A stretch of DNA of 39,780 nt. It comes from Rhodospirillaceae bacterium. Its GTDB lineage: Bacteria; Pseudomonadota; Alphaproteobacteria; Rhodospirillales; Casp-alpha2. Below, one piece after another: positions 25,588 through 34,090 of this stretch (positions are counted from its first letter, which is position 1; every line of letters starts with the position of its first letter). The stretch lies in the NCBI GenBank assembly GCA_018665815.1, contig JABJBP010000118.1:1-39780 (forward strand). Reading direction: 5' to 3'. A program made the position numbers and the translations under genes. The notes under the pieces were generated by a model. That model did not search any database, had not been told where the DNA came from, and saw nothing but the letters and a program-made list of their open reading frames with translations.

Positions 25588-26067
25588 TTACGCTTCCGCG
25601 CCATTATTGTCCAGCCGTTCAACCACGCGTTTCCGCGCCTCTCCACTTTCGCGGTCAGTAACGTGCAATAGCCCGGTTACGCGGCGGATTAAATTGGCCT
25701 CATAGTCATGAATGACATCGTCGGCGTAAGCGACTTCCCACAACATTTCGATCATTTCAACGCGGTCCGCATGCTCAAAATCATCGCGCAGCACGCGGGT
25801 AAACGAGAACAGTTCGACAGCATTGTCGATGGTTTTTTCAGCTTCTTCGATGACCGCTCCTACTTCGGAAGCTTCCATTTGGAAATGCGTCACCAGTAAT
25901 CGCGTGATGGTGCCGCGCTCGGCTTCGTCGAAATTCCCGTCCATGACGGCGGTTTCAATCAACAGCGCGGCCGCCGCGACCGCGACGGCATTCTCTTCGG
26001 GCGACACCGTTTCGCCTGTAGTTTTGTCCGTCGCGCCAAACATCAGTTTTCGAATGTGTTCAATCAT
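25588..26067 (-). CDS. TerB-like (tellurite resistance B domain) protein
   Basis: This 159-residue acidic, all-helical protein matches the TerB-like family. Segments typical of the fold are AAALLIETAVMDGNFDEAER, with an acidic loop that may bind metal, and the repeat-like EMLWEVAYADDVIHDYE near residues 108-124; the two halves share the pattern D-G-x-x-x-x-x-E. TerB proteins were named for tellurite resistance, but most single-copy relatives have no proven role there, and no other ter gene is present. The gene is 75 bases upstream of fdxA on the same strand and divergent from the DUF938 gene. Cytoplasmic; function unknown. Confidence 0.82.
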   Translation of the reverse strand: MIEHIRKLMFGATDKTTGETVSPEENAVAVAAAALLIETAVMDGNFDEAERGTITRLLVTHFQMEASEVGAVIEEAEKTIDNAVELFSFTRVLRDDFEHADRVEMIEMLWEVAYADDVIHDYEANLIRRVTGLLHVTDRESGEARKRVVERLDNNGAEA

Positions 26068-26162
26068 GGCTTCTCGGTATCATACGGGTTGTGCGCCCGC
26101 AACCCTTGGAAAATTGCGGATAAATCTTGCCGTGGCGCCATGCGCCTCCTACTTTTCCGGCA

Positions 26163-26768
26163 ATGAAACCCGGTCTCGACCCGCGCCTCGACTTCCCTTC
26201 GGCACGACGCAATCGTGATCCGATCAACGAAGTCCTTCGCCGTTATTTCAGCGATTTAAATTCAGTCCTTGAGCTCGCTTCCGGATCGGGTCAACACATG
26301 GCTTATTTTGCCAAAACCTATCCGCATATCGTCTTTCAGCCCAGCGACCCTGATCGTGATCATCGTGCTTCGATCGCCGCGTGGACCGATGGATTGGAAA
26401 ACGTCAACGCGCCGCTTGATCTCGATACCACCAAGAATTGGCAGATCGCATCCGTCGACGCGTTTATCTGTGTAAATATGATTCATATTGCGCCCTGGAG
26501 TGCATGCGAGGGATTGCTTTCAAAGGCGGGCCGGCATTTAGCCTCGAACGGTATCCTTTATCTATACGGCCCATATAAGCACGGTGGACGCCATACAGCG
26601 CAGTCCAATGCCAAGTTCGATGCCGACCTACGCCACCGCAACGCCGAATGGGGTATTCGGGACCTGGATGACATCACCGCCACAGCAGTGGTACACGGGC
26701 TCACCCTTGACGCCACCGTTCAAATGCCCGCCAACAATCTGTCGGTCATCTATCGCAGGGTGGTTTAG
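26163..26768 (+). CDS. DUF938 family SAM-dependent methyltransferase-like protein
   Basis: This 201-residue protein matches DUF938 proteins, which have a class I methyltransferase fold. The SAM-binding motif I is VLELASGSGQHMAYFA near residues 34-49. The characteristic opening (FPSARRNRDPINEVLRRYF) and later segments (NMIHIAPWSACEGLL, LYLYGPYKHGG) also fit. The substrate is not known for the family. I start at the ATG at 26163; an in-frame non-ATG start at 26127 would add 12 residues with no family support. The gene is divergent from the TerB-like gene with 95 bases between them. Confidence 0.87.
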   Translation: MKPGLDPRLDFPSARRNRDPINEVLRRYFSDLNSVLELASGSGQHMAYFAKTYPHIVFQPSDPDRDHRASIAAWTDGLENVNAPLDLDTTKNWQIASVDAFICVNMIHIAPWSACEGLLSKAGRHLASNGILYLYGPYKHGGRHTAQSNAKFDADLRHRNAEWGIRDLDDITATAVVHGLTLDATVQMPANNLSVIYRRVV

Positions 26769-26913
26769 ACCCGGCAATTCCTGCCTATGGCACATCTCGT
26801 TCCCGAGTATAAACCGCAAAAGATCCGCAATATCAAACCGATAGATATGGCCTGGTCCTTGCGTTCCTATTTATCAAATCAACTTTGAATTCCCGGGACG
26901 GAAGGACAAGACC

Positions 26914-27654
26914 ATGCAGACATTTTCAAAACTCCGAAATGAAACAGCGCCCTGGCGCGCCATTGGTGATCTTTTGTACGGCATGCTGATCGGCGGCGAG
27001 GTGGAAAGTTCAGCACTAGACCATATCGTTGCCGGCAATCCGGCGGTCTGGACCGGCGCCGACGTGGCCTTGTTCCACTGCCAGCAGAAAACAGTCGGCG
27101 ACCCCGCCATCTTATTTCCTCACGCTACAACCGTCGATGCGCGCGAGGCTGCCAGGGATCCCTATGTGTGCCGTTGGCTGGACATGCTCGAGCGTCTGAA
27201 GCCGTTCAATGTTAAAGGCCAGATTGCCGGCATACATCGTTATCTCGCGGCCGCCGAAGGCTTGCCGATGATTGCGGATGTCGCCAGTTCACTGCCTTGG
27301 GCTGGCCCTGTCACCCGCGCTGAACGGCCCGACGGGTCGGGGTATGCGGCGCTGGTCCGTTATGTGTCGCTCCGCCATCTTGGGATTCACACAGAGCGTT
27401 TGCGGCTTGTGTGGCTGTCCGATTCCACCGGCTCCACGGATTGGGTCGTGACAACGGTGTTGCTGAACGGCCAATGGGTGGTTCTTGACCACTATCACGG
27501 TGACATTGTTTCAGACGACAGCTATCTCGATGCCGCGCCGTATTTCTCATTGAATGCCAACCGTTGCCTAGTGCATTGGCAGGCAGAGGATACGGATGGG
27601 CCGGAAAAAGCCCTGCAGTTGCTGGGCCGTCAATTGCGGTTCGGGCGGGCCTAG
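26914..27654 (+). CDS. Transglutaminase-like (BTLCP-type) protein lacking catalytic Cys and His
   Basis: This 246-residue protein has no obvious standard label, but its second half follows the pattern of bacterial transglutaminase-like cysteine proteinases. YAALVRYVSLRHLGIHTERLRLVW aligns with the GDCEDYA-helix-LGV-RLRLV region, VVTTVLLNGQWVVLDHY with HAVL...VLDN, and YFSLNANRC with the usual end. The catalytic Cys position appears to be Ser142, the His position Trp177 or a neighbour, while Asp192 is kept, so it is probably a non-enzymatic relative. No signal peptide is visible, although family members are often periplasmic. A good ribosome binding site (GGAAGGA) precedes the ATG. The alignment is by eye; a different fold is possible. 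Confidence 0.5.
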   Translation: MQTFSKLRNETAPWRAIGDLLYGMLIGGEVESSALDHIVAGNPAVWTGADVALFHCQQKTVGDPAILFPHATTVDAREAARDPYVCRWLDMLERLKPFNVKGQIAGIHRYLAAAEGLPMIADVASSLPWAGPVTRAERPDGSGYAALVRYVSLRHLGIHTERLRLVWLSDSTGSTDWVVTTVLLNGQWVVLDHYHGDIVSDDSYLDAAPYFSLNANRCLVHWQAEDTDGPEKALQLLGRQLRFGRA

Positions 27655-27668
27655 AAACGGGCCCCGCC
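27644..27668. terminator. GC-rich hairpin between convergent genes
   Basis: GGCGGGCC and GGGCCCCGCC can pair with a one-base bulge around a loop TAGAAAC, overlapping the stop of the 26914-27654 gene and ending 9 bases before the stop of the convergent small gene. No clear T tract follows on either strand, so bidirectional termination is only a suggestion from position. Confidence 0.3.
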
Positions 27669-27676
27669 GCTAGCCC

Positions 27677-27862
27677 TTAAAACGCCACCAGAGCAAACGT
27701 TTCGCCGCTGGGGCCAAACCGGCGCCAGCGCTGCTCTTCGGCTTCGGCCTGAAAGACGGCCGGTGCCTGATCATTGTGAATGCCGACCGTTTGCTCGGCG
27801 CCCAGCGCATCAACAACTTCCCAGGTTTCGCGGACCCGGTCATATTGTACGGAATAACGCAT
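27677..27862 (-). CDS. Small conserved-looking protein, 61 residues
   Basis: I do not recognise a named family. The protein begins MRYSVQYDRVRETWEVVD and contains an alanine- and glutamate-rich helix (AEAEEQRWRRFG). Short proteins of this pattern (an N-terminal beta hairpin, then a helix ending in RRW-like residues) occur in Rhodospirillales, from memory. The frame stays open upstream to 28165 but that part overlaps the S4 gene and looks non-coding, so I start at the ATG at 27862. It follows the S4 gene on the same strand after 94 bases. Function unknown. Confidence 0.6.
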   Translation of the reverse strand: MRYSVQYDRVRETWEVVDALGAEQTVGIHNDQAPAVFQAEAEEQRWRRFGPSGETFALVAF

Positions 27863-27956
27863 ATTGATCCTGTTTCTGATAGCTTTTGTTTTCATGGCCA
27901 TCAGTATCCGGGCAATGCGTTTCAATTTCGTGAACAAATTAAAAATTTTCATCGCA

Positions 27957-28391
27957 TCAAATGCCGCGCAATTTGTCGAATTCGCGGCGCTGGCGCTTGG
28001 TCGGCCGACCACTGCCTTGATCGCGCAGGCCCGACACCGGCGCTTTTGGCTTTCGTGATTTTCCAGAACTGGGTACGGGCGGCGAAAGATCTTCATAGAG
28101 CGTTTGCGCTTCCGTGGCCGGACCACGCCGCGTCCCCATGTCGACGACCTTGATGACCCGAACATCGCGTGCTTTGGAAAACGTCAGGACGTCGCCCACC
28201 CGCAAAAGATGGTGCGCTTTCTTGACGATCCCACCGTTCACCCGAAGTTTACCCGATTGGCAAAATCGGGTCGCCAGGGTCCGGCTCTTGAAAAACCGCG
28301 CGTACCAGAGCCACAAATCAAGACGCCGGCGCTCACCGATACCGTCATCATTTCCAACGCCGCCTTTAGAAACCTTTTCAGGCACGCTCAA
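27957..28391 (-). CDS. S4-domain RNA-binding protein (Hsp15/HslR-like)
   Basis: This 144-residue basic protein has an S4 RNA-binding domain at about residues 23-85 (RLDLWLWYARFFKSRTLATRF, then GKLRVNGGIVKKAHHLLRVGDVLTF). Hsp15 in E. coli binds stalled 50S subunits carrying nascent peptidyl-tRNA; orthologous function is likely but not proven. The C-terminal tail is rich in Lys, Arg, Ser and Pro and probably disordered. The best start is a TTG at 28391 whose TTGA overlaps the helicase stop by four bases, implying coupled translation; a GTG at 28385 is the alternative. Pairing with the Suv3-like helicase fits a role in RNA metabolism. Confidence 0.9.
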   Translation of the reverse strand: MSVPEKVSKGGVGNDDGIGERRRLDLWLWYARFFKSRTLATRFCQSGKLRVNGGIVKKAHHLLRVGDVLTFSKARDVRVIKVVDMGTRRGPATEAQTLYEDLSPPVPSSGKSRKPKAPVSGLRDQGSGRPTKRQRREFDKLRGI

Positions 28392-30934
28392 TTCCCCGCA
28401 AACATATCGCCGAGCTTGGCGAACGGTGAATGCGGATCAACTTTCGCCGGCCGGCGGCGCGGCGCCCGACCGGTACGCCCGGCGGAGGGGCGCTGGCGAC
28501 GGAATTTGATCGCGTCGCCCGAGCCTTCCCGGCGATAACCCAGGCGTTTGAGGATTTCAGCCAACTCTTCCGCGCCGACACCAATCAAATTCATCAATTC
28601 CGGCGATGGTGCAAACGGCCCACCGGCGCTCATCGTCCAGGCCTTCGACGCGACGCGCTCAACAATATCGACACGCACCGCCAAGGCGCCCATAGGGCGA
28701 TATCCAATCGCCTCAAAAAACCCCATGGGCAGATCATCAGCCATGGCCACGGACGTCCGGCCTGGTTTGGGCAACGGCAAATGCCGGCCCGGCTGCTCCG
28801 CCAACTCAAAAAGCATGCCCCGCAAAGCCATCGCTGCCGGCTTCAAAAGGCCCGGCGCATAAATCGATTCCCGGCCAATGATAATACCGGTCCGTTTCAA
28901 TGCCTGGCGGGCCGGACGTGTCAGGGAGCCAATTTCATCGGCAGCGGCGGATCGTGGCATAGAGCCGAAATTCTCACGCAGACGGAACACAATTCCCCGG
29001 GCCGGTCCGGCGGGCAGATCGGCATGCTCGCTGAGAAGCGGTGCAAATGCCGCAGCTATGTGATCTTTCACCCACCGCGACAAGCGGTCGTACACCTTGT
29101 CGCGTTGCAAGGGCGTCAATTGATCCCTGGTCGACATTTCAACGCGCGGCGACAAACGGTCAGCGCCGGCAATGAGCCGAGCCACTGGATCGCCGTTCCA
29201 TAAAACCCACGGCTCGGTGTCAGCATGGTCAGATAACGCCAATTCCTTGTCCGGCGCCTTTCGGATCAACGCAACCCTGGTTTCGATTTCCTGGCCCAAC
29301 GCCATATTGGCAGCGCGTTCAATTGCTCGTGTCGTCACGCCTTTGTCAGCTTTGAAAGATCCCGCCGTCAACGGATCACCCGTCGCGTCGGCAAAGAACC
29401 GGAACCCCTTGAGATGACCGACCGCATGGCCCTCAACCAATACTTCGCCATCGGCCCGGACGGCGCCGAGGATCTCCGCTTTCTCAGCCAATCGCTTGAC
29501 CAACACAGCGGTCCGGCGATCAACAAACCGCTGTGTCAGCCGTTCGTGCAGGGCATCGGAAAGTTTGTCTTCCATGGCCCGGGTGCGGGCCTGCCAATGG
29601 TCCGCGTCCGCCACCCAATCGGGCCGGTAAGACACATACGTCCAAATCCGGACCCCGGCAATGCGCTGGGTCAGGGTATCGATATCGCCGTCCCAGCGTT
29701 CCAGATGATTGACCTGGCCGGCGATCCAATCGGTGGGAATGCGGCCCTCACCGGTTCGGAGATGACGGAATATTGTAGCCAGCAGGCGCGCATGGGCGTC
29801 GCTCATGACCTTGCGGAAGTCGGGAATCTGACAAACGTCCCAAAGCTGGCGGACGCCTTCGGGATCACCCGCCAGATTTTGAATTTCGGGCTCGGCCAGC
29901 AGTGCCGTCAACGCCCGCTCATCATCGGCCTCGCGGGCGCGCACCAAACCCGGCAGTTCGGGCAACTGGGAAAGACTACCACGTAGCGTCTGGATGGATT
30001 TGAAATCGAGCTTCCAATTGCGCCAAAAGGCGCGGCGCAAGGGTTCGAACTTATGGCCTTCGATGGCGGCTACGGTTTCCTCGTCAAATCCGCCAATTTC
30101 AGTGGTCGTCCCAAATGTTCCATCATTCATGTGGCGCCCGGCGCGCCCAGCGATCTGTGCCAGTTCCGAAGGATCAAGGCGGCGGTGGATCCGACCGTCA
30201 AATTTGCGGGTCTGTGCGAACGCCACGTGGTCGATATCCATATTGAGCCCCATGCCGATGGCATCGGTGGCGATCATGTAATCGACCTCGCCGTCTTGAT
30301 ACATGGCGACCTGGGCATTGCGGGTGCGCGGGCTGAGCCCACCCATGACCAACGCCGCGCCGCCGCGTTGGCGGCGCACCAATTCGGCAATGGCGTAAAC
30401 ATCGGGCGCAGTGAAAGCGACCAAAGCACTTCGGGCCGGCAAGCGTGCCGTTTTTTTCGCGCCCGTGTAGCTCAGCGTCGACATGCGGGGCCGGCTCTCG
30501 AACTCCGTTTCCGGCACCAGCGCACGGATCAATCCGCGCATCGTTTCGGCGCCCATAAACATGGTTTCGTGCTGGCCACGCGCACGCAGCAGTCGTTCGG
30601 TGAACACATGGCCCCGGTCGGGATCGGCGCACATCTGCACTTCGTCCAAGGCCAGAAAGGCGACCGGCCGGGTCAGCGGCATGGATTCCGCGGTACACAT
30701 GAAATAGGTCGCACCTTTCGGCAGGATCTTTTCCTCGCCAGTGATCAGCGCGACCTTTGATGCTCCTTTGATGGCAACCGCACGCTCATAATTTTCCCGC
30801 GCCAAAAGCCTGAGCGGAAATCCGATCATCCCGCTCTCATGGGCCAGCATGCGCTCCATGGCAAAATGCGTCTTGCCCGTATTCGTTGGGCCGAGTACGG
30901 CGATAATTCGGCGGTCGCGGGTCGAGATGCGCAT
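28388..30934 (-). CDS. Suv3-like ATP-dependent RNA helicase
   Basis: This 848-residue protein resembles the Suv3/mitochondrial-degradosome helicase family and its alphaproteobacterial relatives. The Walker A motif GPTNTGKT is at residues 15-22, the DExQ-type motif II DEVQ at 97-100, motif III-like MGAETMRG follows, and motif VI QIAGRAGR near residue 275. Helicase domains cover about 1-320; the rest includes the helical region seen in Suv3 and a basic C-terminal tail (RRQRPSAGRTGRAPRRRP) that may bind RNA. The stop overlaps the S4-protein start by four bases. It begins very close to a LysR remnant on the other strand. A role in RNA unwinding or decay is inferred from the family. Confidence 0.92.
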   Translation of the reverse strand: MRISTRDRRIIAVLGPTNTGKTHFAMERMLAHESGMIGFPLRLLARENYERAVAIKGASKVALITGEEKILPKGATYFMCTAESMPLTRPVAFLALDEVQMCADPDRGHVFTERLLRARGQHETMFMGAETMRGLIRALVPETEFESRPRMSTLSYTGAKKTARLPARSALVAFTAPDVYAIAELVRRQRGGAALVMGGLSPRTRNAQVAMYQDGEVDYMIATDAIGMGLNMDIDHVAFAQTRKFDGRIHRRLDPSELAQIAGRAGRHMNDGTFGTTTEIGGFDEETVAAIEGHKFEPLRRAFWRNWKLDFKSIQTLRGSLSQLPELPGLVRAREADDERALTALLAEPEIQNLAGDPEGVRQLWDVCQIPDFRKVMSDAHARLLATIFRHLRTGEGRIPTDWIAGQVNHLERWDGDIDTLTQRIAGVRIWTYVSYRPDWVADADHWQARTRAMEDKLSDALHERLTQRFVDRRTAVLVKRLAEKAEILGAVRADGEVLVEGHAVGHLKGFRFFADATGDPLTAGSFKADKGVTTRAIERAANMALGQEIETRVALIRKAPDKELALSDHADTEPWVLWNGDPVARLIAGADRLSPRVEMSTRDQLTPLQRDKVYDRLSRWVKDHIAAAFAPLLSEHADLPAGPARGIVFRLRENFGSMPRSAAADEIGSLTRPARQALKRTGIIIGRESIYAPGLLKPAAMALRGMLFELAEQPGRHLPLPKPGRTSVAMADDLPMGFFEAIGYRPMGALAVRVDIVERVASKAWTMSAGGPFAPSPELMNLIGVGAEELAEILKRLGYRREGSGDAIKFRRQRPSAGRTGRAPRRRPAKVDPHSPFAKLGDMFAGN

Positions 30935-30949
30935 GGCTCAAGATCGCGT

Positions 30950-31270
30950 TTTCAAGACCGGGGCGCAAGACTTGTCGGGCGGATGGTCGACGCCATGCTG
31001 GCCCGGCGCGGCGGTGTTCACATGACCCGGCATTCCGAATCACCGGCCGCCGAAAATTTGAAATCCATGGCCGAAGATGGTTTCGGTGTCGCCTGGGTCG
31101 CCAGCATGCGGGTGCGCCGGACAACCTCGGAGAAACCCCTGGTGCCAGCCGGCGATGAAAGCTGGCGCATCCCCGTCGATATCCGGCTGTTCCGCGCCGC
31201 CGGGCCATTGCCCGGCGTCGCCGAGGACTTTTGGAACCTTATCGAAAGTCAGACAGAGCTTAGCCCCTGA
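30950..31270 (+). pseudogene. 5'-truncated LysR-type regulator remnant
   Basis: About 106 codons match the last part of a LysR substrate-binding domain: RLVGRMVDAML, then AENLKSMAEDGFGVAWV, then VPAGDESWRIPVDIRLFRA and EDFWNLI, as seen near the C-terminus of many LysR proteins. The DNA-binding helix-turn-helix and most of the sensor domain are missing, and the homology ends where the divergent helicase gene begins. The frame is open from 30839, but that part lies antisense to the helicase and has no family match. The stop overlaps the end of the convergent sulfatase gene by 11 bases. Best read as a dead fragment; a start at the ATG near 30983 could still yield a small protein. Confidence 0.6.
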
Positions 31271-32807
31271 GTGGCGCCGGTTCGACGAAGGGATAGCGGG
31301 CCTTTGATTTGGTTTGCGTGGCACCGGCGTTGCGGACGAAGCGTCCGCCGTCGTCGGGGCGGCTGATGAACGCCCAATGGGGATCACCGCCGGTCGAGGC
31401 CTGAATGAACATGCGGTCTTTCTGGCTTTGGATACAGAGGTCGTTGATCACGTCGGGGGCCCAATCGACCAGAATATCGCGCCCCAGTTCGGCTTCCATG
31501 TCGGCGTGGTCGGGGTTGCCGATCAGGTTTTCGAGCTCGAGGGGATCATTGTTGGTGTCGTACATCAACGCCGGATGGCCGTGGGTGTAGATGTATTTGT
31601 AGTTGCCGCGCCGGATCATCCGACACGGCGCAATGACGCCCTCGCCGGTGTATTCGGAAATCACCGTGTTGTCCCAGTTCTCGTCGCTACCCGACAACAG
31701 GCCGGTCAGCGAGTTGCCGTCGAGCGGCGATACGGGGTCAGGCGCGTTGCCGTCGGTGGCGATGTCCATGAACGTCGGTAGCAAATCAACCAGGGAGACA
31801 TGCTCGGAGACGCGACCCGGCGCGTAGGTGCCGGGGTGCGAGATGATCATCGGCACCCGGACCGAGTTTTCATAAAAGTACTGTTTGAACCAACTGCCGC
31901 GCTCACCCAGCATTTCGCCGTGGTCGGATGTCAGGACAACCACCGTGTTGTCGTCCAGATCAACCTCGGCCAAGGCATCCATGATGCGCCCGACCTTGTC
32001 GTCCAAATAGCTGGTCATACCGTAATAGGCATGGCGCGCGTTGCGCACGTGTTCATCTTCAATATCCAGCAGATCGTGGCCGTGCGCGTAATAGAGCCAG
32101 CGACTCATGGCATCCAAGTCTTCTACCGGGATCGGCGGCACCTTTGGCATGTCGATCGCGTCGTGATCGTAAAGGTCCCAATATTTTTTCTTCGTCACAA
32201 AGGGTGAATGGGGGTGCGTGAACGACATCCACATGAGGAACGGCTTGTCAGTATTGAACCGCGCCAGATCATAGATTTTCTGCACACCGATGTTTTCGAC
32301 CTCGTCGTCGTAATCCATTTGCAGGCTGCGCACGCACTGGCCGGCCTCGACGATGGCTTGCGGGTTGATCCCTGTCGGACGGAAGCGCTCACCGCGGACC
32401 CAATCTGGTGTCCAGGCGAAATTGGCCGGATAAATATCAGTGGTGATGCGCTCATTGAAGCCATGCACCTGATCGGGGCCGATGAAATGCATCTTGCCGC
32501 AGAGCACCGTGTGGTAATCGGCGCTGCGCAGATAATGCGCCAATGTCGGGATCGACGCTGGCATTTCCGTGGCGTTGTCCCACGATTGAACGTTGTGGGC
32601 GAACTGACCGGACATCATTGAGGCGCGCGACGGCACACACAGCGGAAAATTTGTGTACGCACTTTCGAACACCACGCCGCTTTCCGCCAGCTTGTCGATA
32701 TTCGGGGTCTTCACCAGAGGGTGGCCATAAGTCGGCAACACGCCCGGGGTCATTTGATCAACCTGAATAACTAATATATTCGGGCGGGATGTTCCACTAG
32801 CGGCCAT
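31260..32807 (-). CDS. betC: Sulfatase, choline-sulfatase-like
   Basis: This 515-residue cytoplasmic-type sulfatase hydrolyses sulfate esters using a formylglycine made from Cys57 in the CxPSR motif (LCVPSRASMMSGQ). Metal ligands are near Asp17 and in the SDHGEMLGERG block. Several stretches match choline-sulfatases: LCGKMHFIGPDQVHGF, ERITTDIYPANFAWTPDW, MDYDDEV, FTHPHSPFV, and a C-terminal QSQKDRMFI...VRN region like the BetC C-terminal domain. No betA, betB or betI gene is near, so choline-O-sulfate as substrate is an inference and related sulfate esters are possible. A ribosome binding site (GAGGAGG) precedes the ATG. The gene follows the TctC gene on the same strand after a strong terminator, so it likely has its own promoter. 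Confidence 0.83.
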   Translation of the reverse strand: MAASGTSRPNILVIQVDQMTPGVLPTYGHPLVKTPNIDKLAESGVVFESAYTNFPLCVPSRASMMSGQFAHNVQSWDNATEMPASIPTLAHYLRSADYHTVLCGKMHFIGPDQVHGFNERITTDIYPANFAWTPDWVRGERFRPTGINPQAIVEAGQCVRSLQMDYDDEVENIGVQKIYDLARFNTDKPFLMWMSFTHPHSPFVTKKKYWDLYDHDAIDMPKVPPIPVEDLDAMSRWLYYAHGHDLLDIEDEHVRNARHAYYGMTSYLDDKVGRIMDALAEVDLDDNTVVVLTSDHGEMLGERGSWFKQYFYENSVRVPMIISHPGTYAPGRVSEHVSLVDLLPTFMDIATDGNAPDPVSPLDGNSLTGLLSGSDENWDNTVISEYTGEGVIAPCRMIRRGNYKYIYTHGHPALMYDTNNDPLELENLIGNPDHADMEAELGRDILVDWAPDVINDLCIQSQKDRMFIQASTGGDPHWAFISRPDDGGRFVRNAGATQTKSKARYPFVEPAPLRG

Positions 32808-32886
32808 GATCTCGATCCTCCTCAGTAAGGCATATTGATTTTTTTATAGTTAGTGCTGACTCTAATCTTCGGCCGCAATAAATGTT

Positions 32887-32927
32887 TAAAAAAATGGGTG
32901 GCGGCGGCTATCACACCGCCACCCATT
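32887..32927 (-). terminator. Rho-independent terminator of tctC
   Basis: A 12-base-pair perfect stem, AATGGGTGGCGG (32893-32904) and CCGCCACCCATT (32916-32927), with an 11-base loop, is followed on the minus strand by a run of T residues. It starts 21 bases after the tctC stop. This is the clearest intrinsic terminator in the window and separates tctC from the sulfatase gene. Confidence 0.88.
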
Positions 32928-32948
32928 GTCTAGGTGGTACGAACCAAA

Positions 32949-33932
32949 TTACTTGATAACCAGGCCGAGGCGCTCGGCAACTTCCTTGAACGCCAGATAC
33001 TGGTTCTTGACGAAAGCTTTGGTCTCAGCCGGCGGCATGATCGACGGAATCGAGCCCAGGCCCTTGGTCAGCTTGTTCCAGGCCTTATCTTTCTTCAGCT
33101 TCTCAAGCGAGCCGACCCACTTGTCGACGACCTCTTTCGGCAGGCCCTTGGGGCCCCAGATACCGGACCAACCGACGACGGCTTCGAGTTTGGGGTGACC
33201 AAGCTCGGCCACGGTGGGCACGTCCGGCACCGTCGGCGCACGCTTCGATGTCGAAATCGCCACGGCACGAAGCTTTTTGCCTTGGATGTGGCTGATCACG
33301 CCCGACAGGTTCTGGAAGATGATATCGGCATGGTTACCGGCAACCGCGGCCGCCGCTTTTCCGCCGCCCTTGAAGGGGATGTGGGTCAGCGCGTTGGCCG
33401 GTAATCTCAAATCATCCAACAGCATGATGACGGCGACATGCAAAAGCGTGCCGACACCGGCCGTCGCATATTTAAGTTTCTTGCCTGCTTTGATCGCGCC
33501 AATCAGGTCGTCGAAGTTTTTGTATGGCGAACCCGCATTAACACAAAGCACGAAAGGATTCTTTTCGAGTAGGCCGAGGAAGGTGAAGTCGTCCCACTTG
33601 TAAGGGATTTTCCGGTTGATGGCGGGGACGGCGGCTTGCGAGCCGACGCGCGACAACAGAACCGTGTAACCGTCCTTCTTGCCCTTGGCGACGTAGGTCG
33701 ATCCCACAACGCCGGCGGCGCCGGTACGGTTGACCACCAACACGCCGTTGCCCAAATACCCAGGGATCGTCGCCGACACGGTGCGCGCGGCAAGGTCCGA
33801 GGCGCCGCCTGGCCCGTAAGGCGCCACCAGGGTAATCGGTTTCGTTGGATATTCGGCGCTGGCCGCGCCCGCGATGGCCGTCAACGCAAAGGCGGCGACG
33901 ATGCCGGTTAATGCTCGGCGAGTTGAAAACAT
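32949..33932 (-). CDS. tctC: Tripartite tricarboxylate transporter substrate-binding protein (TctC/Bug)
   Basis: This 327-residue protein is the periplasmic receptor of a TTT system. The first about 27 residues form a Sec signal peptide (FSTRRALTG, then a hydrophobic core ending AGAASA). The mature start YPTKPITLVAPYGPGGASDLAAR is the hallmark of the Bug family, which binds carboxylates such as citrate, tartrate, aromatic acids or cyclic imides. I chose the ATG at 33932 because GGAGG lies 8 bases before it; the ATG at 33944 includes that site. It is transcribed away from the ROK regulator while its membrane partners are on the other strand. The ligand is unknown. Confidence 0.95.
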   Translation of the reverse strand: MFSTRRALTGIVAAFALTAIAGAASAEYPTKPITLVAPYGPGGASDLAARTVSATIPGYLGNGVLVVNRTGAAGVVGSTYVAKGKKDGYTVLLSRVGSQAAVPAINRKIPYKWDDFTFLGLLEKNPFVLCVNAGSPYKNFDDLIGAIKAGKKLKYATAGVGTLLHVAVIMLLDDLRLPANALTHIPFKGGGKAAAAVAGNHADIIFQNLSGVISHIQGKKLRAVAISTSKRAPTVPDVPTVAELGHPKLEAVVGWSGIWGPKGLPKEVVDKWVGSLEKLKKDKAWNKLTKGLGSIPSIMPPAETKAFVKNQYLAFKEVAERLGLVIK

Positions 33933-34047
33933 TTCATCCTCCAATGTCAGGTGCGTGAATTTTTAGCGCGCCTGAAGTCTGTCTGTAATCCGGTGCGTTT
34001 GGGCACTCGGAAACCATTCTCACCATGAGAACAGGCAGAGTATAAAC

Positions 34048-34080
34048 ATAATTATTTACAGTAAGCAAATAAATAATTAT
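34048..34080. promoter_or_regulatory. AT-rich inverted repeat, candidate ROK operator
   Basis: Arms ATAATTATTT (34048-34057) and AAATAATTAT (34071-34080) are perfect reverse complements with a 13-base spacer. A second, tighter pairing is TTATTT (34052-34057) with AAATAA (34067-34072), which resembles the TTATTT-N-AAATAA style of NagC/Mlc-type ROK operators. The site ends 10 bases before the ROK start and lies in the divergent region upstream of tctC, so it could control both directions. Confidence 0.5.
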
Positions 34081-34090
34081 ACTCTTGAAT

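Noticed and set aside
26787-26888. A 33-codon frame starting MAHLVPEYKPQK between two plus-strand genes
   Set aside because: The composition is plausible, but there is no clear ribosome binding site and no recognised family, so coding cannot be supported.
27863-28165. Upstream extension of the 61-residue small protein
   Set aside because: The extension overlaps the S4 gene and its translation is basic and motif-free; the ATG at 27862 starts the plausible part.
30839-30949. N-terminal extension of the LysR remnant
   Set aside because: This part is antisense to the helicase Walker A region and does not resemble LysR.
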